The translations under genes were made by a program, and so were the position numbers. Below, one piece after another: positions 1 through 9,643 of a DNA stretch of 64,000 bases. How positions within the stretch are numbered: the first letter of the stretch is position 1; every line of letters begins with the position of its first letter. The notes beneath the pieces were generated by a model, which saw only the letters and a list, made by a program, of their open reading frames with translations, was not told where the DNA came from and searched no databases. Source of the stretch: Fimenecus sp963590415 (GTDB lineage: Bacteria > Bacillota > Clostridia > Oscillospirales > Acutalibacteraceae); assembly GCA_963590415.1 (NCBI GenBank), contig CAVAPB010000013.1, positions 1-64,000 on the forward strand, read 5' to 3'.

Positions 1-61
1 TGAAGCTTCTTTATGATTTCCCTCAATGTTTTTGTCAACTTTTTGACAAATACCCTCAACA

Positions 62-273
62 GCTCCCTCGTCAGAGGGAGCCCGTTTTATCAAATACGAA
101 AATTTATGCGACCGTAGGGACAGCCCTTGCGGCTGTCCGCCAATATGACTTATATGTGATTTTTTGTGGACAGGGGCGAGCCCTGTCCCTACGGTACGAT
201 ATAAATTTCAATCCGTGCACATATACAGGCTCCCTTGTAAATGGAGCCTGTCATTTTTTGATAACAAAAAATG
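62..273. repeat. cluster of intergenic inverted repeats
   Basis: Four perfect palindromes lie in a gene-free stretch. The arms are 62-69/74-81 (8 bp), 111-123/183-195 (13 bp, ACCGTAGGGACAG and its complement), 226-233/243-250 (8 bp) and 252-260/265-273 (9 bp). The 13-bp pair encloses GC-rich inner arms that could fold into a long hairpin. This looks like the non-coding palindromic repeats scattered through many Clostridia genomes. I see no transposase and no convincing gene in 1-500. Whether copies exist elsewhere in the genome cannot be judged from one window. Confidence 0.6.
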
Positions 274-502
274 ACTGAGGGATTTTTATAAAATCACATA
301 AGTCCAACCTTAAAATCCCTCCGAGTCGCCTCACGGCAACCTGCCTCCGTTTACAAATGCGGCTTAGTTCTTAAAACATCAAAACAAGGTTCTCGGTTGC
401 CTTGTTTTTCCCTTTATAGACACGCTTTGCAACAGTCAATCGGTAATTTCAATAAATTATCGTTCGGTTGTTTGTTGAATGTGCCTAATTATATTTGTAC
501 CC

Positions 503-531
503 TTGAAATAAAATTTTATATATGCTATAAT
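503..531 (+). promoter_or_regulatory. sigma-A promoter of the GPH transporter gene
   Basis: A TTGAAA -35 box (503-508) and a TATAAT -10 box (526-531) are separated by 17 bp. Transcription should start near 538, which places the start codon at 579 about 40 nt downstream. Confidence 0.7.
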
Positions 532-578
532 TTTCTCAAAATTTTAAGTGTAGAAATATGCACAAAAGGAAGGTTAAG

Positions 579-2132
579 ATGAGCAAAAAATCTCAATCTC
601 CCGAGGGAACTATCAAGCATAATACCTATACCGGTAAGGAATTGACCGGTTACTTGGTAGGTCTTGCGGGACAAAACATTATTTACAACATCATTTCCGG
701 CGGACTTCAGTATTACTGGCAGTCAATCATTTTCCTGCCGGCAATGGCTATCTCGACAATTTTCTTCATTGCCCGTGTATGGGACGCAATCAATGACCCG
801 ATGATGGGTTCGATTGTTGACCATACGAGAACAAAATGGGGTAAATGTAAGCCGTACCTTATGTTTATTCCGATTCCGATCGGTATTATTACCATCCTTA
901 CTTTCTGTAACGGAACATATACCGATTACACTTCGACAACGGCTCATGTTTTGATTGTCGGCTGGGCTGCAATCTCTTACATCCTTTGGGGTATGTGCTA
1001 CACAGTCGGCGACATCCCGATTTGGGGCGTTACCTCGCTTATGACGGATGACGAGAACGACAGAGCAAAGGCTCTTTCTCTTGCCCGTATCGTGGCAAAT
1101 GTCGGCGCTATCGGTATGCTCATTACCTTTGCGGGTAAGGCTCTTTCTCCGAAATTCCAGGAGCAGGGACTTGACATTCTCCATGCGGATAAGAAATCCT
1201 ATATCATAGTTGCGGTTGTTCTTACTGTGTTCGCAACCGTTCTCTTCCAGTTTGCGGGACTTTCCGTTAAGGAGAAGGTTAAACAGTCAGACGAAACACA
1301 TACAATGAAGGAAAACTTCAAGACTATGTTCTCGAACGACCCGTTCAGAAGACTTCTTATCTCGGGTATTTTGAGAAGCCCCATTCAGCTTCTTTCAATC
1401 GTCGGCCTTACGCTTGTTATGTACTATTTCTTCGACAACAACCTTGCTAACCTTATGGTTGACGGCAAACTTCAGATTGAAAAAATCGTTCAGCTTCTTG
1501 TTATGGCAATCGGTCTTCTCGGCGGTATGATTATCGGTACTGCCGCTACACCCAAGATGGCAAACAAGTTCGGCAAAAAGCAGCTTTACAACTTCTATTC
1601 AATCGCAGGCGCAGTTCCGTTTGCATTGATTTTCGGTGTTTACAAGCTTGCGGGCGGCAACCTTATGCAGAGCATGGGCTATGTCCTTCTTATGGCTGTT
1701 ATGATGTTTGCGGCTTCATGGGCTATGGGCTCAATCAACATTCTCCAGTCGATTATGATTGCCGACTGCGTTGACTATGAGGAGTACAAGAACGGTATCC
1801 GTACCGACGGCGTATTCTTCTCGGGTCAGTCGTTCATCACAAAGCTTTCAATGGGCGTTTCTTCGCTTATTTCGGGCTTCGTTTATTCGGCTGTTAAATA
1901 CAGTGCGGAAAACATTGCACAGCTCAATATCGACTTGGCTGACGGAAAATACCGTTTCTTTGAAGCGGCTAACGGCGACTACGCTATGGCGATGTTCCTT
2001 CTTATTTCCATTCCGCCTGCAATCGGTATGCTTCTTTCGGCTATCCCCACCATCAAGTATTCACTTACGGATGAGGAGCACACAAGAATTCTTAACGAGC
2101 TTATCGAAAGAAGAGCAAATAAGAAAGACTGA
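579..2132 (+). CDS. GPH-family (MFS-type) glycoside/sugar:cation symporter
   Basis: This is a polytopic membrane protein of 517 residues, close to the usual size of MelB-like glycoside-pentoside-hexuronide symporters. The family signature is clear near residues 60-90: an R-x-W-D-A-x-N-D-P-x-x-G motif followed by D-H-T-R-T-K-W-G-K and K-P-Y. About twelve hydrophobic segments follow. Members import sugars or glycosides with Na+ or H+; the substrate cannot be read from sequence, though intracellular alpha-galactosidase, alpha-mannosidase and hexosaminidase genes in this window make an oligosaccharide plausible. I start at the ATG at 579 because AAGGAAGG lies just upstream. An in-frame ATG at 558 has no ribosome binding site. 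The gene is monocistronic, with its own promoter and a terminator at 2155-2190. Confidence 0.85.
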   Translation: MSKKSQSPEGTIKHNTYTGKELTGYLVGLAGQNIIYNIISGGLQYYWQSIIFLPAMAISTIFFIARVWDAINDPMMGSIVDHTRTKWGKCKPYLMFIPIPIGIITILTFCNGTYTDYTSTTAHVLIVGWAAISYILWGMCYTVGDIPIWGVTSLMTDDENDRAKALSLARIVANVGAIGMLITFAGKALSPKFQEQGLDILHADKKSYIIVAVVLTVFATVLFQFAGLSVKEKVKQSDETHTMKENFKTMFSNDPFRRLLISGILRSPIQLLSIVGLTLVMYYFFDNNLANLMVDGKLQIEKIVQLLVMAIGLLGGMIIGTAATPKMANKFGKKQLYNFYSIAGAVPFALIFGVYKLAGGNLMQSMGYVLLMAVMMFAASWAMGSINILQSIMIADCVDYEEYKNGIRTDGVFFSGQSFITKLSMGVSSLISGFVYSAVKYSAENIAQLNIDLADGKYRFFEAANGDYAMAMFLLISIPPAIGMLLSAIPTIKYSLTDEEHTRILNELIERRANKKD

Positions 2133-2154
2133 TAAATTCAATATCAATTCAGAC

Positions 2155-2190
2155 AAACCCCGTTGCAAAATTGTTTTGCACGGGGTTTGT
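2155..2190 (+). terminator. intrinsic terminator of the GPH transporter gene
   Basis: The arms AAACCCCG (2155-2162) and CGGGGTTT (2181-2188) are continued inwards by TGCAAAA/TTTTGCA. A T-rich tail follows. Confidence 0.7.
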
Positions 2191-2302
2191 TTCGGCCTTT
2201 AGCAAAGCCACCTCTTCTTTTATCTTTTTTTCTCTTATCTTTTATCCGGAAACGACAAGCCGAGAGAAAAAAGAAAAACGAAAAGAGAAAAAGTGAAAAG
2301 AA

Positions 2303-2348
2303 CAAAAAGAAACGACAATCTTCTGCTGAAAATTGTCGTTTCTTTTTG
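2303..2348 (-). terminator. terminator downstream of tRNA-Leu
   Basis: A perfect 17-bp inverted repeat (2303-2319 and 2332-2348) starts at the 3' end of the tRNA. Read on the minus strand it ends in a run of T, as expected for termination of the tRNA transcript. Confidence 0.7.
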
Positions 2349-2433
2349 GTGCCGGTGGCCGGGGTCGAACCGGCACGGTATCGCTACCACTGGATTTTGA
2401 GTCCAGCACGTCTGCCAATTCCATCACACCGGC
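2347..2433 (-). tRNA. tRNA-Leu (anticodon CAA)
   Basis: The minus strand folds into a class II tRNA. The 7-bp acceptor stem is GCCGGTG/CACCGGC. The anticodon stem is CTGGA/TCCAG around the loop CTCAAAA, giving anticodon CAA, which reads UUG leucine codons. A long variable arm and the TPsiC region GGTTCGACCCC are present, and the 3' CCA is encoded. The length is 87 nt. Confidence 0.95.
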
Positions 2434-2522
2434 AAGTGCATTGCATTTTGGCAACAAAAGTATTATACACAAAATACAGATTTTGTCAACCTTTCAAAGC
2501 GTATTCCGATGTATTTTTTATT

Positions 2523-3509
2523 TTATTTGATGCAGTGCAGCTCGTATTTGCACTTTCCGTCCTTTTCAAACGAAAGAATGTTTTCAACCGTTATTTCCGC
2601 AATGTTGTCAAGCGCCTCGGTTGTGAGATACGCCTGGTGCGAGGTTACAAGCACATTCGGCATTGTGATAAGCCGTGCGAGAGTGTCGTCCTCGATTATA
2701 TGCCCCGAGTAATCCTCAAAGAATATATCCGCTTCCTCTTCGTACACATCAAGGCAGGCGGCTCCGATACGCCGTTCTTTTATCGCTTCAAGCAGAGCTT
2801 TCGATTCAATAAGTGGGCCGCGGGAGGTGTTTATTACGATTGCGGTCTTTTTAAGCTTTGCTATGCTGTTGCGGTCAAGCATATGATAGGTCTCCTCCGT
2901 CAGCGGACAGTGAAAGGATATAATATCGCTTCTTCTGTAAAGCTCTTCAAGGCTTACATATTTAATGTCGGAGTTTTGGGCGGGATATTTGTCGTAGGCG
3001 ATAACATTCATTGAAAAGCCCTTGCAAATATCAATAAACACCCGTCCGATTTTTCCCGTGCCGATTATGCCTACGGTCTTTCCGTGCAAGTCAAAGCCGA
3101 CAAGACCGCCGAGGGAAAAATTGAAATCCTTTGTCCGGATATACGCCTTGTGAGTTCTGCGCACCGAAGTCAGAAGCATAGCCATTGCGTGCTCGGCAAC
3201 GGCATAAGGGGAGTAGGCGGGAACATGGAAAACCGCAATTTTGCCCTCGGTGTATTTCAAGTCGACATTGTTGTATCCGGCACAGCGCAGTGCAATGAAT
3301 TTTACCCCGTATTCGCACAGCTTTTCTATGACATTTTTGTCAAGAGTATCATTCACAAACACGCAAATTCCGTCAAAGCCGCGCGCCAATAAAACGGTGT
3401 CGGAATTAAGCTTCGATTCAAAGAATTTTATATTGATGTTTTTGCCTTTTGAAAATCGCTCAAACGGCGGTATATCGTAGCTTTTTGTGTCAAAAAATGC
3501 TAAATTCAT
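2523..3509 (-). CDS. D-2-hydroxyacid dehydrogenase, D-lactate dehydrogenase-like
   Basis: At 328 residues this matches cytosolic NAD-dependent D-2-hydroxyacid dehydrogenases of the LdhA type. The Rossmann motif G-T-G-K-I-G is at residues 150-155, with the NAD-selecting Asp at about 173. The three catalytic residues are visible: Arg230 in N-T-S-R-G-P-L, a Glu in the D-V-Y-E-E-E run near 257-259, and His291 in S-H-Q-A-Y. The F-H-V-P-A-Y-S-P-x-A-V-A-E-H motif near residue 100 is typical of fermentative D-lactate dehydrogenases. The likely reaction is pyruvate to D-lactate with NADH oxidation. The gene stands alone, divergent from the large surface-protein gene. A related 2-hydroxyacid substrate is possible. 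Confidence 0.85.
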   Translation of the reverse strand: MNLAFFDTKSYDIPPFERFSKGKNINIKFFESKLNSDTVLLARGFDGICVFVNDTLDKNVIEKLCEYGVKFIALRCAGYNNVDLKYTEGKIAVFHVPAYSPYAVAEHAMAMLLTSVRRTHKAYIRTKDFNFSLGGLVGFDLHGKTVGIIGTGKIGRVFIDICKGFSMNVIAYDKYPAQNSDIKYVSLEELYRRSDIISFHCPLTEETYHMLDRNSIAKLKKTAIVINTSRGPLIESKALLEAIKERRIGAACLDVYEEEADIFFEDYSGHIIEDDTLARLITMPNVLVTSHQAYLTTEALDNIAEITVENILSFEKDGKCKYELHCIK

Positions 3510-3582
3510 ACTGTCACCCGAGTGTATTTTTTGTGTTAATAAACAGTTTATTCAAAGTTTACAAAATTGAAATAAAATTCTA

Positions 3583-3611
3583 TTGAAAACGGATTTTATC
3601 TGTGATAAAAT
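3583..3611 (+). promoter_or_regulatory. sigma-A promoter of the dockerin surface protein gene
   Basis: TTGAAA (3583-3588) and TAAAAT (3606-3611) have a 17-bp spacer, 42 bp ahead of the chosen start codon. Confidence 0.6.
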
Positions 3612-3652
3612 AACACATAATTATGTAAAATCGGATGGAGGTCGCCGTCATT

Positions 3653-6600
3653 ATGAGAAACGCAGCAGCAAAGGTCGAAAGTGTATTGTTGAGCGTTTTG
3701 CTTGTGATTTTAACGCTTGTTCCGGGAATGAGCGTATTTGCAGCAGGAACGACTATTACAATAACCGACGAAAACGGCACGGAAATAACAGATAAGGTAG
3801 AGGTGCAGGAGTACCGCTCGGTACAACTGAAATACAGCTTGTCGGATGACGCTCCCGAGGGCGTTACGGTCGAGTGGGAGAGTAATTTGCCTCTTCTTGC
3901 CGATGTTGACGAAACGGGCAAGGTAACAGGCTATGACTACTCTAAAGCAGCCATTATTCAGCTTTGGCTTGATGAAGAGGTGCGTTCTATACCTCTTGTC
4001 GGCGAATCCATAGCATCGTCTATCGAAAAGGCTATTGAGGACAGCGGATACGACCTTGAAACCGTAAACACAGACCTTCTCGTTGCCCTTATCAGGGGTG
4101 TTGCCGGCGACACAATAGCGGACAGCCTTAAAAACTATCTTGATAATATGAATGTTGTCGTTACGGCAACGGCATACGATTCGGACGGCAACAAGCTTTG
4201 CAGCGACTCCGTCGATGTACTTGTAACACAGAGCGTTATAGCCTCAGTCGCTCCCACGGGCGTGCATATCACAAACAAGAAAAAGGTTCCGCTCAAGGTT
4301 GCGGTCGGCACAACGGTTCAGCTCTACGGTGCCGTTACTCCCGTAAGACTTAAGCAGGGCGTTAAATGGAGCGTTGATACAGGACTTTTCTCAGGCTCGT
4401 CAAAGGTTGCTACCGTGTCCGACACGGGTCTTGTAACCTTTATCGGAACGGGCAGCGCAACAATCAAGGTTCAGCCCGAAAGCACGCTTTATGCGGCGTT
4501 CAGCGATAAAATTACATTTGAGGTCGTTGACCCCTCCGAGCTTCCCGTAACAAGCTTTGACATTACGGGTACAACAACAATTTCCGAGGGCGATTCCACT
4601 CAGCTTGCAATAACAAATCTTGAGCCGGCAGGCGCATACACGGGCGATATTGTATGGACAAGCGCAGACCCCACGATTGCCGTTGTTGACGGCACGGGCT
4701 TGGTTATGGGACTTGACGGCGGAACTATAAGCAAGAGCGTAGATATTACGGCAACTCTCGGCGATGTTTCAAGAACAGTCAGTGTTACCGTAAGGCGTTC
4801 GGGCATTACGGGTTCTCTTTCGGGAATTGAAATTTCGGGCGAGACGGTAATACCCAATGACGCTTCGTCGCAATATACATCAACCGTATTTCCCTCAAGA
4901 CTTAACAACAATAAATCCGTTGTAAGGGAATGGGGACTTCTTGACCCTCTTACCAATGAAAAGGTATGGGCAACAGCAGACGCTCCCGCAGAGATTTCAA
5001 CCGCAACGGTTGATGCAAACGGACTTTTGACGCCTAAATCAAGCGGTGTTATAACCCTTTTGGCAAAGGCTACCTTCAACGGTTCTTCCGTTGAGACTTC
5101 AATAGACATCCTTTCGGGTAAGGCTATTACGGACTTCGAGATTACAGGTAAGTCGAGCGTAACCGAAAACTCAACCGTTCAGCTGAGCATCGAAAACATT
5201 ACTCCGGACGATTACGACGAAGCTTTGCTCTCAACGGTCAAATGGTCGTCGGCAGACCCGTCGGTGGCTTCCGTTGATGAAAACGGCGTTGTAAAGGGAC
5301 TTGACGCAGGCGGCTACGGCACATTCAATTCCTCAAAAACAACCATTTACGCAACCATAAGCGGCGTTACGAAATCGTTTGAAATTACGGTTAAGGGCGC
5401 ATTTATAAACTATGTCACTTCAGCGAGAATTGAGGGAAGCGACTATGTCGTAAAGGATTTCCCCGTACAGTATCAGGCGCACTTCACTCCCGTAAGGCTT
5501 GACATTACCAAGACACTTTGGGGCTTGCCCACAGACGAGGGAACAGCTCCGTGGACGGCTTCAAACACACTCAACAGCTCGGGTAATATGGAAAACAGCG
5601 TGGCTTCCGTTACCGATAACGGTCTTGTTACGGGTAAAACGGCAGGCGAGACAACGCTTTATCTTTTCGGAAGAAGAAACTTCACTTCTCATAACGACAC
5701 CACAAAGAACATTACCGTTGTCGAGGTTGAGCCCAAGAGCATTACCGTTACCGCTCCCACAAAGACGGAGTATATCGAGGGCGACACCGAGCTTGACCTT
5801 ACTAATCTTAAAGTCGAGCTGACATACGACAGAGCGGACCTTGAAAAATACTACGGCGAAGGTCTGGACGCACTTTCGGACGAACAGCTTCGTGTTGAGG
5901 TTACGGACTATACCATAAGCGAAATAAATCAGAAAATTCTTGACGACGAGCAGTATATTGTTGTTTCCGTTGTCAGAGCGGGTAAGACCTACAGGGGCGT
6001 TTTCTCGATAACGCTTAAATCAAAGGAGCTTACCGACATTGAAATCACAGCTCCCCAATACAAATATCTTGAGGGCGCAACGGAGCTTGACCTTACGGAC
6101 TTGACCGTTAAGGCAAATTATGCAAACGCAGAGTCTGAATATGTAACCGATTATACGGTCGATACGGCTGCGTTTAATCCGAACCTCCTCAATGAAGAGC
6201 AGCAGATAACCGTTACATATACCCATGCAGGCAGAAGCGCGTCAAAGACCTTCCCCGTAATCGTTTACGGTATTCCGGTTGTCAGTGTTAACAGCAACGG
6301 CTATGACGGCGAATGGACGGCGAGCAGGGTGATGTTCACTTTGGACTCGACAAATCAGCTTGACGGAGTCAAATACTATTTCAAGTCGGAAACAGCAACC
6401 GATTGGATAGTACTTTCGTCAAATTATTATGTAGTCAATACAAACGGAGACAATGTTTATTATTTCAAGGCGATAAACAGTGCGGGAATAGAAAGTGAGC
6501 CTACTGAGGGATATAGGGTTAAGTTTGATAATATAACCCCGAGTATTACGCTTGAGCAAACGGTTACAGAGCTTACAAACCAATCCTATACCGTCAATAT

Positions 6601-9415
6601 CAACAATCTTACGGTCGGCGAGTCGGGCGTTAAGTCTCTCACGCTCAACGACGAGGACATAACGGGAAACAGCGAGTTTACGGTTGATGAAAACGGTACA
6701 TATACAGTTGAAATTACTGCGAACAACGGTCTTTCTTCGTCAAAGACGCTTACTGTAAGCAATATTGACAAATCGGCGCCCGTTGTCAATTCAATTACCC
6801 TTGAACACAAGGAAAAGGGCGGCTTTGCAAGGCTTATCAACACTTTGACCTTCGGCAGGTTCTTTAACGAGCAGGTTGAGGTTACAATTTCAAGCGAGGA
6901 TATAGGCGTTGCGGGAATTGACAGGGTAGAGTACAGAATTCTTGATGAAAACGGAAATCCTGTTAATGAGGAATGGAGCACTTACTCCGAAACCGACAAG
7001 CCTGTTGTTGACCCGAACTTCAAGGGATATGTTCAGGCGAGAGCGTTCGACAAGGCCGGTAATGTTTCTGATTATTACCGTTCGGACGGCTTTGTAATCG
7101 ACGCCGACATACCTGCCGAGGTTACAGTCAATGCAGCATTTAAGGGCGAAAATTACACCGACGGCGAGTGGGTAGCGGACAGCGTTGACATTGAGCTTAA
7201 TTCAAGTGCTTATTCGGGAATTTATGAATATCTTTACAGAATAGACGGCGGAGAATGGATTTCGTCCGCGGACGGCAAAGTAACCGCATCGGAGCAGGGA
7301 ACTCATCTCTATGAATTCAAGGCGGTTTCAAATTCCGACCTTGAAAGCCCGATTACTTCGTTTACCGTTAAAATCGACAGACAGGTGCCAATTATCCGTG
7401 TCGACTTCAAGGGGACATTCGGCAGATGGACAAGCGACGATGTCGTATTTGACCTCTCAACGCTTGAAGAGTCGATTTCGGGAATTACCTATTACTATAC
7501 AGACGGCAGCGGAGTGTGGACAGAAATCACCACGGGCGAGGTCATAGCGCTTCACGATAACGCAAACGCAAACTATTCCTTTAAGGCAGTAAACGCCGCA
7601 GGAACGGAGAGTACACCCTCCGATTCGTACTATGTAATGATAGACAATATCACGCCTGCCGTCGAGCTTATAAAGGGCGAGCAGACTGCTCCCAACGCTC
7701 CGATTACAGTAAATGTAAATGCGACTACGGGCGCTTCCGGCATTAAGAAGATAACCGTTAACGGCAAGGATATTACCGGCGAAAAGGCGTTTACCGTAAC
7801 CGAAAACGGAACATACAGAGTAATGGTTTACGCACAGAACGGACTTTTCTGCGAGGAAGAGATTACAATAACCGACTTTGACTCGACAGCTCCCGTTGTT
7901 GAGAGTGTAAGCGTTAAACAGCTTGACGGAAACTCCGTTGTACGACCCGTAAGCTCAACCGATTTTGCGGTATTTATGAACAACACCGCAGAAATTACCG
8001 TTGCGGCTTCGGACGAGGGCACGGGCGTTGCCGAAGTAAAATACAGACTTGTAAACTCGGACGGCTCTGCTAAAACCGATTGGGCGGTTTATGACGATAG
8101 CTCAAAGCCCGTAATCGACGGCACGTTCAAGGGTACGGTTGAGGTAACCGTTACGGATAAAGCGGGAAATGTCAGTGAAACCTATGTTTCCTCCGTTGTT
8201 ACCGTGGACAGCGTAAATCCCGAAAAGGTGGTTGCAACCGCAACCGCGGACGGGGAAAGCTATACAGGCGGCTATGCAAGCAAGCCCGTTAAGATAAGCC
8301 TTTCATCAAATGCTTTTTCGGGCATATACAGCTATGAGTACAGGGTTGACGACGGCGAATGGGCGGTTCTCAAATCAAACACCGTTACCGCTGTCGAGGG
8401 CGTTCACACATACGAGTTCAAGGCAATATCCTATTCGGGACTTGAAAGCGAAAGTACCTCGCTTACGGTTAAGATTGACTCCGCAAAGCCGATACTTACC
8501 GTAGCGGTCAGCGGCGAGCTCAATCCGAGCGTGAACAAGAGCGTAACATTTATGTTGAGTGCAACAAATTCAACCTCGGGCGTTACTTATTATTATAACG
8601 ACGGCACAGGCTTCAAGCCTCTTGACGGCAACACTCTTACCGTCGAGCTCACAAGCGCCAAGACATATACCTTTAAGGCTGTAAACGCTGCGGGAACGGA
8701 AAGCGATATTTCCGAAGAATACACCGTTACTGTTGACAAGACGGCACTTGAAAACGCAATCGCCAAAGCTGCTGCGCTTGATATGACGGATGTTACCGAG
8801 CAGTCGTCAAATGCTCTTTCAGCGGCTGTTGAAAACGGAAAAGCAGTTCTTGATAACTCCGATGCCTCAGTACTTGAGATAAGCAATGCAATCGAAGAGA
8901 TTGAAAACGCAATCAAGGCTCTTGAATACAAAAAGCTTGTAGTAGATGACGGCGCTTCGCTTGTTGTAGACAGAGAAACGGACACGGAATATACCTATAT
9001 GGTAGGTCTTAACCCGAAGGCAAACACCGTTGCCGATATTGAGGCTCAGCTTAAAAACAGCGGCGTGCAGATTGTAGTTACCAAGGACGGAAAAACGCTT
9101 TCGTCCGAGGACAGGGTAGGTACGGGCAGCGTTATCAAGTGCGTATCCTCAGCCGACCCGAGCGTTGTTTATGAGGTTGCCACGGTAATTCTCTACGGCG
9201 ATGTAAACGGCGACGGAATTGTTGACGAAAACGATATGTCGTTGCTTTTGGATGATGCTTTTGACGGTGCGGAAAACATAGAAGAAAATTCGGTTTATTA
9301 CATTGCCGCAGACCTTTCAAAGGACGGCGTGCTCGATGTTTTCGACTACTTCTATCTTGACGGTATCGCTTCAGGCAACAGAAGCTTTGACCAGACACAG
9401 ACGCTTTACAAATAA
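3653..9415 (+). CDS. giant secreted multi-domain protein with Ig-like repeats and C-terminal type I dockerin
   Basis: This is a 1920-residue exported protein. I start at ATG 3653 because GGAGGT (3637-3642) is correctly placed for it; this start gives a typical signal peptide (R-N-A-A-A-K, hydrophobic core, cleavage near V-F-A-A). Residues about 200-680 carry several Big_2-like bacterial Ig domains (the V-A-S-V-D-E-N-G-V-V-K-G type of strand). Residues about 700-870 hold further Ig-like or bacterial surface modules. From about 872 to 1700 a super-repeat of roughly 370 residues recurs. A FIVAR-like helical segment lies at about 1700-1765. The dockerin at the end has two 12-residue EF-hand loops (D-V-N-G-D-G-I-V-D-E-N-D from 1850, D-L-S-K-D-G-V-L-D-V-F-D from 1887). 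The dockerin should dock into a cohesin scaffold on the cell surface. No catalytic domain is recognised. Confidence 0.85.
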   Translation: MRNAAAKVESVLLSVLLVILTLVPGMSVFAAGTTITITDENGTEITDKVEVQEYRSVQLKYSLSDDAPEGVTVEWESNLPLLADVDETGKVTGYDYSKAAIIQLWLDEEVRSIPLVGESIASSIEKAIEDSGYDLETVNTDLLVALIRGVAGDTIADSLKNYLDNMNVVVTATAYDSDGNKLCSDSVDVLVTQSVIASVAPTGVHITNKKKVPLKVAVGTTVQLYGAVTPVRLKQGVKWSVDTGLFSGSSKVATVSDTGLVTFIGTGSATIKVQPESTLYAAFSDKITFEVVDPSELPVTSFDITGTTTISEGDSTQLAITNLEPAGAYTGDIVWTSADPTIAVVDGTGLVMGLDGGTISKSVDITATLGDVSRTVSVTVRRSGITGSLSGIEISGETVIPNDASSQYTSTVFPSRLNNNKSVVREWGLLDPLTNEKVWATADAPAEISTATVDANGLLTPKSSGVITLLAKATFNGSSVETSIDILSGKAITDFEITGKSSVTENSTVQLSIENITPDDYDEALLSTVKWSSADPSVASVDENGVVKGLDAGGYGTFNSSKTTIYATISGVTKSFEITVKGAFINYVTSARIEGSDYVVKDFPVQYQAHFTPVRLDITKTLWGLPTDEGTAPWTASNTLNSSGNMENSVASVTDNGLVTGKTAGETTLYLFGRRNFTSHNDTTKNITVVEVEPKSITVTAPTKTEYIEGDTELDLTNLKVELTYDRADLEKYYGEGLDALSDEQLRVEVTDYTISEINQKILDDEQYIVVSVVRAGKTYRGVFSITLKSKELTDIEITAPQYKYLEGATELDLTDLTVKANYANAESEYVTDYTVDTAAFNPNLLNEEQQITVTYTHAGRSASKTFPVIVYGIPVVSVNSNGYDGEWTASRVMFTLDSTNQLDGVKYYFKSETATDWIVLSSNYYVVNTNGDNVYYFKAINSAGIESEPTEGYRVKFDNITPSITLEQTVTELTNQSYTVNINNLTVGESGVKSLTLNDEDITGNSEFTVDENGTYTVEITANNGLSSSKTLTVSNIDKSAPVVNSITLEHKEKGGFARLINTLTFGRFFNEQVEVTISSEDIGVAGIDRVEYRILDENGNPVNEEWSTYSETDKPVVDPNFKGYVQARAFDKAGNVSDYYRSDGFVIDADIPAEVTVNAAFKGENYTDGEWVADSVDIELNSSAYSGIYEYLYRIDGGEWISSADGKVTASEQGTHLYEFKAVSNSDLESPITSFTVKIDRQVPIIRVDFKGTFGRWTSDDVVFDLSTLEESISGITYYYTDGSGVWTEITTGEVIALHDNANANYSFKAVNAAGTESTPSDSYYVMIDNITPAVELIKGEQTAPNAPITVNVNATTGASGIKKITVNGKDITGEKAFTVTENGTYRVMVYAQNGLFCEEEITITDFDSTAPVVESVSVKQLDGNSVVRPVSSTDFAVFMNNTAEITVAASDEGTGVAEVKYRLVNSDGSAKTDWAVYDDSSKPVIDGTFKGTVEVTVTDKAGNVSETYVSSVVTVDSVNPEKVVATATADGESYTGGYASKPVKISLSSNAFSGIYSYEYRVDDGEWAVLKSNTVTAVEGVHTYEFKAISYSGLESESTSLTVKIDSAKPILTVAVSGELNPSVNKSVTFMLSATNSTSGVTYYYNDGTGFKPLDGNTLTVELTSAKTYTFKAVNAAGTESDISEEYTVTVDKTALENAIAKAAALDMTDVTEQSSNALSAAVENGKAVLDNSDASVLEISNAIEEIENAIKALEYKKLVVDDGASLVVDRETDTEYTYMVGLNPKANTVADIEAQLKNSGVQIVVTKDGKTLSSEDRVGTGSVIKCVSSADPSVVYEVATVILYGDVNGDGIVDENDMSLLLDDAFDGAENIEENSVYYIAADLSKDGVLDVFDYFYLDGIASGNRSFDQTQTLYK
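6270..8750 (+). repeat. protein-level tandem super-repeat of about 1.1 kb inside the dockerin protein
   Basis: The sequence P-V-V-S-V-N-S-N-G (from about 6270) recurs as P-I-I-R-V-D-F-K-G (about 7390) and P-I-L-T-V-A-V-S-G (about 8490). Each copy is followed by Y-Y-F/Y-x-D blocks and by F-K-A-x-N-x-A-G-x-E-S. The first two copies continue through the D-N-I-T-P and S-A-P-V-V modules; the third is cut short before the FIVAR-like segment. The repeats are diverged at the DNA level, so the duplication is old. Confidence 0.7.
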
Positions 9416-9476
9416 TTTTACGCAATGTAGCGGCAAAAAAGCACGCTTCTACAACACGGTTGCGTCTGTTATCATT

Positions 9477-9614
9477 ATGGCAGTATGCGGAATAATCGGT
9501 TTCTTTATCGGTTCTTTAATTGAAGAGCCGATGGGTGGCGCAATTCTGTTTTCGATGATTTCGGGCATTGCCTTTGTTGTTTATTCGATAGACAACAAGG
9601 AAAACAGAGAATGA
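9477..9614 (+). CDS. possible small membrane protein (uncertain)
   Basis: A 45-codon ORF begins at ATG 9477 and encodes two hydrophobic stretches with a short charged end (D-N-K-E-N-R-E). The reading frame stays open further upstream, over the end of the dockerin gene, and no ribosome binding site precedes 9477, so the true start may be a non-ATG codon near 9425-9465. It is followed directly by a terminator at 9644, which suggests that something transcribed ends here. I do not recognise a family. It could be chance coding in a short intergenic stretch. Confidence 0.3.
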   Translation: MAVCGIIGFFIGSLIEEPMGGAILFSMISGIAFVVYSIDNKENRE

Positions 9615-9643
9615 AATATAAAATTGAATATATTAGTATCGAT

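Noticed and set aside
397..582. 61-codon plus-strand ORF ahead of the GPH transporter
   Set aside because: It has no ribosome binding site, runs through the promoter at 503-531 and overlaps the transporter start; its composition looks like chance.
723..1184. Minus-strand 153-codon ORF inside the GPH transporter gene
   Set aside because: It is a shadow of the transporter reading frame and has no start signals.
2163..3014. 283-codon plus-strand ORF across the tRNA and the D-lactate dehydrogenase gene
   Set aside because: It is antisense to a real tRNA and to a well-recognised enzyme; the product has no family features.
9135..9425. Minus-strand 96-codon ORF over the dockerin
   Set aside because: It is antisense to the two calcium-binding loops, which are clearly coding; the product is an Arg-rich artefact.
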